This document shows positions 59,501 to 64,000 of a DNA stretch of 64,000 nt, piece after piece (the stretch's first letter is position 1; every line of letters starts with the position of its first letter). The notes under the pieces were generated by a model that saw only the letters and a list, made by a program, of their open reading frames with translations, was not told where the DNA came from and did not search any database. Origin of the DNA: Poa pratensis (Eukaryota; Streptophyta; Magnoliopsida; Poales; Poaceae); assembly GCA_947311845.1 (NCBI GenBank), contig CAMZMU010000049.1, positions 6,781,597 through 6,845,596 on the forward strand, in the 5' to 3' direction. Position numbers and translations under genes: made by a program.

Positions 59501-62110
59501 CAATCCTTCGCATCATGTTTGCAAGTGGCATGTCCTGAACCCCAATACTTCGCATCGTGTTTACAAGCGGTATGTCCTTAAGCCCAATCCTTCGCATCGT
59601 TTTGCAAGTGGCATATCCTGAAGGAAACTAAGGAATATCTTGGGAACACTGAAAGAAGATTCTCACATGGTTCTAATTCAGTCGCTCACGGTAGATGAGT
59701 TTGATGTTCGGGACAAGAAACAATTCCTGAATATAAACTGTATATAAACTAGAAGTTTGTGTTTACCTCAAACATCTCTGGGATATCAGGGAAAAGCAGG
59801 CGTACCCATACTTATGACATTTGTTCTATGCAGGAACGATTACTACTCTGAGAAGTGAGTCAATAAACTTTGTTTAAAACGATTTCTTTCTGGTTTCTTT
59901 GATGAATGGTTTTGTGAGGAGGTATGAGAGATTTTTCATTGCTAGATTGCAAAAGGAAGGTTCGGTCAGTCTGCTCATTCTCCATTCTCCTACGGGTCAG
60001 TATATGTCCAGTGGACTTTGAGGTTCATCTCCATCCAGATTGCGTGGGAGACCTTTATTGGTAGTTGTTGCGTCAGTTTACTCAGGTTTGTAGATATTTT
60101 CTTTTTTACATATGATGTCTCCATATTGTTATCAGACTTTCCTTCTAGCTTTTTATTGGCTCTTAGTATTTGTGATATATTCAAGCAACCTCCTTTCACA
60201 CTTCAGATTTTTTTGGAGGAATCACACTTCAAATTTTAGCGGTGCAGATGCAAAATGTATCAGACGAAGCAAAATCACATCTGCTTTACAAGTTGATGCC
60301 CTCAGGAATCATGAAGGAAGAAAGGTTTGTGCTGGTAGGGGTGGGTGTTTCTACTTTTCTCTTCCATTTTGTTCGTTGACCATTCTATGTGCCCAAATCA
60401 GCCTGATTTACGTGATTGCTTTCCTTGGATTAGGTTACAGTTACAGTACCTTTTTCATTTGACAGTTGTGTTTCATTTAACTTGCATGACTTAAGTGCGT
60501 GGATTTACGTGTAGAGATGTACTGTACTTTCCGGCAATTACTCGGTAGCCATTTATTCAAAGATCTTTAAGTTTTATGTTGAAAAGCTTAATCTAATTGC
60601 CAAACAGTGAATGTTCATCGGCCAGTTGGTCTTTATTGTCTTCAGAGAGGAAACTTATGCTCACTGAATTAATATATGTACAATTTGGTCATCTTTTTTT
60701 ATATTCAATGAAAATATACATTCTTTTTAGGTTTTACATTGCAATATGCTATTATTTGGTCAGAATAATAAATTATAAAACCAACTATACAATACCGCCG
60801 GTTTGGATAGTTAATTCTTTTCTGGATAAAAAACAGGTGGATATTTTAGTTATAGGTTCAACCACTTAAACCATGTGTTACTGTACAAAATGCATGGTCC
60901 ACGAGTTAAGGAAATTTTTATGAGCGACACTTGGCAAATTCTGAACATGGCATAAGTGAGAAATTCTAGATCCGAAAGACCAAGATTGGACACACTCCTG
61001 TTGTTTTTATTACTTCTACTTTAGAATTTTGTCCAGTGTAACAATTTTTTTCTCTCCAAAATGCTCCAAGTCTTGGAGAGTAAATTCCTGATGTACTGAG
61101 GATAATAGCGACACCCCCTGTCGACGACCACGCTGGAGAGCAGCCTGAAACCGATGCCCCTTTCATCGTTGGAGCCATCCTCGCCCTCCCATCGTCAAAG
61201 AGAACATCTGCTTTCTACTGAAGAAATGAGAAAAGCCTTGAATTATCAACAGTGGATAAATTGAAATAACACAGCGGACACCTGAATACGGTTCAGTTTG
61301 GTGTGTGGTCCGTCAGCTTCAGATAACTGCTCTGCCTTTCCGTCTAAACTCGGTGCCAGTAATTGAGTGTCTGCTAGCTCCTTTTGATCGGGTGAAGACG
61401 AGAATCACACCAGCGGAAGATAATACATCATATCTTGGCAATACAATCACTGCATATAGGTGTATTGCATTGTGTGTTACCATCCGAGCCATGCTAGCCA
61501 AACTATCCATTAAAGTATTACACCTCAGGGATTTGACCCACATTATCAAGCTTGATGCTTCCCGTAGGCAGTGTAGCTTGCCTAGATACTACTGTGATCA
61601 GCTTCTACGTATATTGTATGACAATTGTAACTTTCACAATTGTCAGATTTAAATTGTAACACAGCTTTTGGTTTCCTTTTTCTTTATTTTCTATTACTGC
61701 TTATATGATTGTATTATCCTCCTTAAATATAAGTTCATGTTCCTCTGTTTTCAGTCCCTACTCTGCCTCATAATTCTAACCCGGTTTAAGCACAATGGTT
61801 TACTTAGTGTGCAGACAATAGAGGTTAAATATCTCTATAGGCTCACTGTTCCTCTAACTACGTTTGATTAAGTTGGTGCATTTTTTCCATTTACGAGGTA
61901 CCATTTGTTCCCACAATCTATATATGTATTGTATGATTTCTCTATTTATACCTAACATTTTAGATACTGTGCTATGTCTCACGAATTATGTAACTACTCT
62001 ACATACATTCTCCACTTCCATGCATACATATGCTCGCGGATATTCAAACGACTCTCGCAAGAAACAATGTCACTCCTGGGAGCGGCGTGTCGCCGCGCCG
62101 AATTCCCTAG
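56565..62110 (+). mobile_element. Second Helitron (3' end certain, 5' end tentative)
   Basis: The 3' end at 62090-62110 has a perfect 6-bp-stem hairpin GCGGCGTGTCGCCGC, then GCCGAATTCC, CTAG and a T. The terminal sequence is closely like that of the first Helitron (CCGCGCC, AATTC, CTAGT in both). The left end is placed near CTATATATAAAACTTGG (about 56565) because a GC-rich leader-like block (56580-57610) starts there, as in the first Helitron, but no clean A|TC junction was found. No Rep/helicase domain was seen. The body has exon/intron-like composition without a recognisable protein. Confidence 0.55.
59459..59622. repeat. ~41-bp minisatellite, four copies
   Basis: CAATCCTTCGCATCGTGTT followed by CAAGTGGCATCTCCTGAAG and variants occur four times in a row, within the body of the second Helitron. 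Confidence 0.9.
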
Positions 62111-62331
62111 TTTCAGTAACAAGCAGTGTACTAGGTTTCTGCCCGTGACTCCCCCGTGCCGTCTGGTCGAACGTAGTACAGGTAGGGCTGTGCTGTGCAT
62201 ATGTTTTTTACTAAATGACCCTTTCCCTAACCTTCAGCTAATTGTGATCTTTCAAATAACTTTTAGCCAACTATGACCCTCGGCATAAAACGTCATAGAC
62301 TTAGACGTTTTAGAATCTTAGAGCATCTGGA

Positions 62332-62598
62332 AATCTCACAAAACACCATACACATACTTAGGCGTATCTCAAGCCTGAAAAACGTAAAAAATTCTAGTCA
62401 TTTGAGAAAAACCAGATGATGTAGCGTTTTTCAGTCACAAATTCTCAGAGTATGCCGCACCAGATGACGTATTCTGAGATTCTCAGAGGCTTTGAGTCTG
62501 AAAACGCCACATCAAATGACTTTTTTCAAATGACTTAGAAATTTTCGCGTTTTTCAGGCTCGGGATACGCCTAAGTGTATGACGTTTTCTGAGGATAC
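62332..62598. mobile_element. Foldback element inside the MULE
   Basis: The left arm AAAACACCATACACATACTT, GGCGTATCTCAAGCCTGAAA pairs with the right arm TTTCAGGCTCGGGATACGCC, AAGTGTATGACGTTTTCTG. The arms are about 50-60 bp with a long spacer that is itself partly palindromic. Confidence 0.65.
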
Positions 62599-62629
62599 GA
62601 GAGCCTATGATATTTTCAGAACTCCTTAG

Positions 62630-63294
62630 TCAGGGTGCAGGTGGGACTGCTCGTGGGTAGCCCACTTATGCCCGCACAGTCCCGCACTGGTGTAGTGGGC
62701 GTCCCGCGGTAGCCCGCTAATTATATGCCCACATCGCTGCTATTACATCAAGACGTGATCCATCGATCGATGCACATGGAATACGAATTGTATGCAAGTG
62801 CTGCCAGCAATTAATCGATCAGATAGCTAGCTTCTCCCTGTGCTCCGATCAATCAGCTAGACCTTACAATTGCCTAATGTCCAGGAGTGTGGATTCCGCC
62901 AGACGACTCATTCTCCCTTCCATTACTGATCCCTTCCGGCCTTCAACGAAAACCAAAAACGCGGCTGATAGATCGGTGCATTGTACGTACGTTCTCTCCG
63001 CCTCCCGGATCTCGTAAGGTAGTAGAGGGATGGGAGGGAGAGGGGATGAATGGGCTCCTCCCCCCGGAGGCGGAGAAGGAGCGGCCGCCATGGCGGAGCT
63101 AGCCGGCGGCGCTCCGGTCGTTACCCTATCCGCGCACTAAATCCTGACCTAGAAGAAATCGTGGGATGAATGGGGCCGTGGGCAGCCCACGTACGCCCAC
63201 TTAAGTTTTATGCTTACCCGTGGGAGCCCAATTAACGTTTTACGTGGGCTTGGGTAGTGGGGGCCGTGGGCAGCCCACTCCTCCCTATAGCCTT
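62630..63294. mobile_element. 665-bp insert with 9-bp flanking repeats inside the MULE
   Basis: The perfect 9-bp direct repeat ACTCCTTAG lies at 62621-62629 and 63295-63303. The insert starts TCAGGGTGCAGGTGGG and ends CCCTATAGCCTT; it has no obvious terminal inverted repeats. GTGGGTAGCCCAC / GTGGGCAGCCCAC motifs occur near both ends. It could be a non-TIR MULE or another element type. Confidence 0.5.
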
Positions 63295-63432
63295 ACTCCT
63301 TAGACTATGGTGTTTTCTGAGAAGGGCTATACTTATATTAAAGTTATTTGAAGTGTCATAGTTAGCTGAAGGTTAGCAAAAAGGCCATTTAGTAAAAAAC
63401 ATACGTGCTGTGCCTGTGCACGTATTTTTCTC

Positions 63433-64000
63433 CAGGGCCGGCCCTGGAGGGTGGCAGGGTGGGCGGCCGCCCCGGGCCCCCAAAATCTAGGGGCCCCCAC
63501 CAGGGTATGCTATATACCCATATATTCCGCCCAGCAGTAAAAATAAATAAAAAGCCTTTGGACTAATGGGCTATTGGTGCGTGAACTGGCCAGAAAGAGA
63601 GGAAATTGTCTATCGCTGCTTCAGATGGATCGATGGAATCGGCTCGCCTTCTGCTCCATCGCGCGTCAGTCACGAACTTGCGATTGGCTCGCCTTCATGT
63701 TCAGTTATTTGATTGTTTCCATATAGCGATTGGGTGGCCCTTCTGTCTCAGCCTTGATCTCATCTATTCTGACGATCGAAAAATGCATCGCCCATGGCTT
63801 CCTCTCGCCTCGCCGGCCGCCGCAGCTCGGTAACCTGATTCTATGATTCTTTCCGGTGTCCCCGATCGCCCAAGGCGCCACGGTGCCGGCAGGTCCAAGC
63901 GGCCAGTCTAGACTCTAGCGGATCACAAGGTATATTGTCTCTAATTCTCCACTGTAGGTGAAGTCTCTTTTTCTTTTTACTCACTGAATCTCTTTGTCGA
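63433..64000. mobile_element. Possible hAT-type element, left end only
   Basis: CAGGGCCGGCCCTGGAGGG followed by a GGGCGGCCGCCCCGGGCCCC-rich stretch resembles the left end of plant hAT elements. The right end would be outside the window. Only weak ORFs are visible up to 64000. Confidence 0.35.

Larger units (their letters stand above)
62199..63404. mobile_element. Mutator-like element (MULE), non-autonomous
   Basis: Long inverted repeats of about 90 bp start ATATGTTTTTTACTAAATG on the left and the matching CATTTAGTAAAAAACATAC on the right, sharing AACCTTCAGCTAA and TTCAAATAACTTT. The 9-bp TSD GTGCTGTGC lies at 62190-62198 and 63405-63413. It has no transposase. Two further structures are nested inside it. 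Confidence 0.9.

Overview
This window is nuclear DNA of a grass, most likely a Triticeae species (wheat, Aegilops or barley group). The genes are intron-rich plant genes with GT-AG borders. They sit among Stowaway MITEs with the CTCCCTCCGT-type end, an Athila-like LTR element with the TGATACGTCTC LTR start, LINEs, Helitrons, a Harbinger element and a Mutator-like element. There are no bacterial features.

Host genes from left to right: (1) a complete actin gene on + (5883-7511, 377 aa, with a 1.5 kb 5'UTR intron); (2) convergent to it, a root-type plastid [2Fe-2S] ferredoxin on - (8953-9414), whose 5'UTR intron carries a roughly 0.23 kb sequence in three tandem copies; (3) a 16-exon kelch-repeat gene on - (15311-24172, 497 aa), one intron of which holds a broken Ty3/gypsy fragment with a long inverted repeat; (4) an 18-exon kelch acyl-CoA-binding protein gene (ACBP class) on + (46243-53076), with a one-base deletion in exon 6 that should truncate it before the kelch domain; (5) a broken pectin-methylesterase/invertase-inhibitor-like gene on + (about 53407-54156). 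From memory, rice chromosome 3 has an actin, a ferredoxin and the kelch-ACBP gene OsACBP6 close together, so this looks like a conserved gene block.

Between the kelch gene and the ACBP gene lies about 22 kb of duplicated and TE-filled DNA. At 25.1-26.8 kb there are extra copies of kelch exon 1 (-) and ACBP exons 2-5 (+), lying directly next to each other. At 27.2-28.4 kb is a segment holding a two-exon defensin-like (DEFL) gene, and a second copy of that segment is scattered over 30.2-44.7 kb. In the second copy a Harbinger-type transposon (30401-40123) contains a nested 8.1 kb Athila-like retrotransposon (31521-39609), and a 3.3 kb Helitron (40635-43945) sits inside the DEFL exon. The first copy preserves the empty Harbinger site and an uninterrupted DEFL exon, so the nesting order can be read directly. 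A 1.5 kb solo LTR (28475-29974) separates the two segments.

The flanks are also repeat-derived. On the left are a decayed copia gag (1-1264), a LINE-derived retroposon with a 16-bp target-site duplication (TSD) at 2075-2905, nested Stowaways and a truncated LINE (11.6-13.7 kb). On the right are a second Helitron ending at 62110 with nearly the same 3' end as the first, and a Mutator-like element with a 9-bp TSD (62199-63404). All exon borders come from reading splice sites and family conservation by eye; no alignment program was run.
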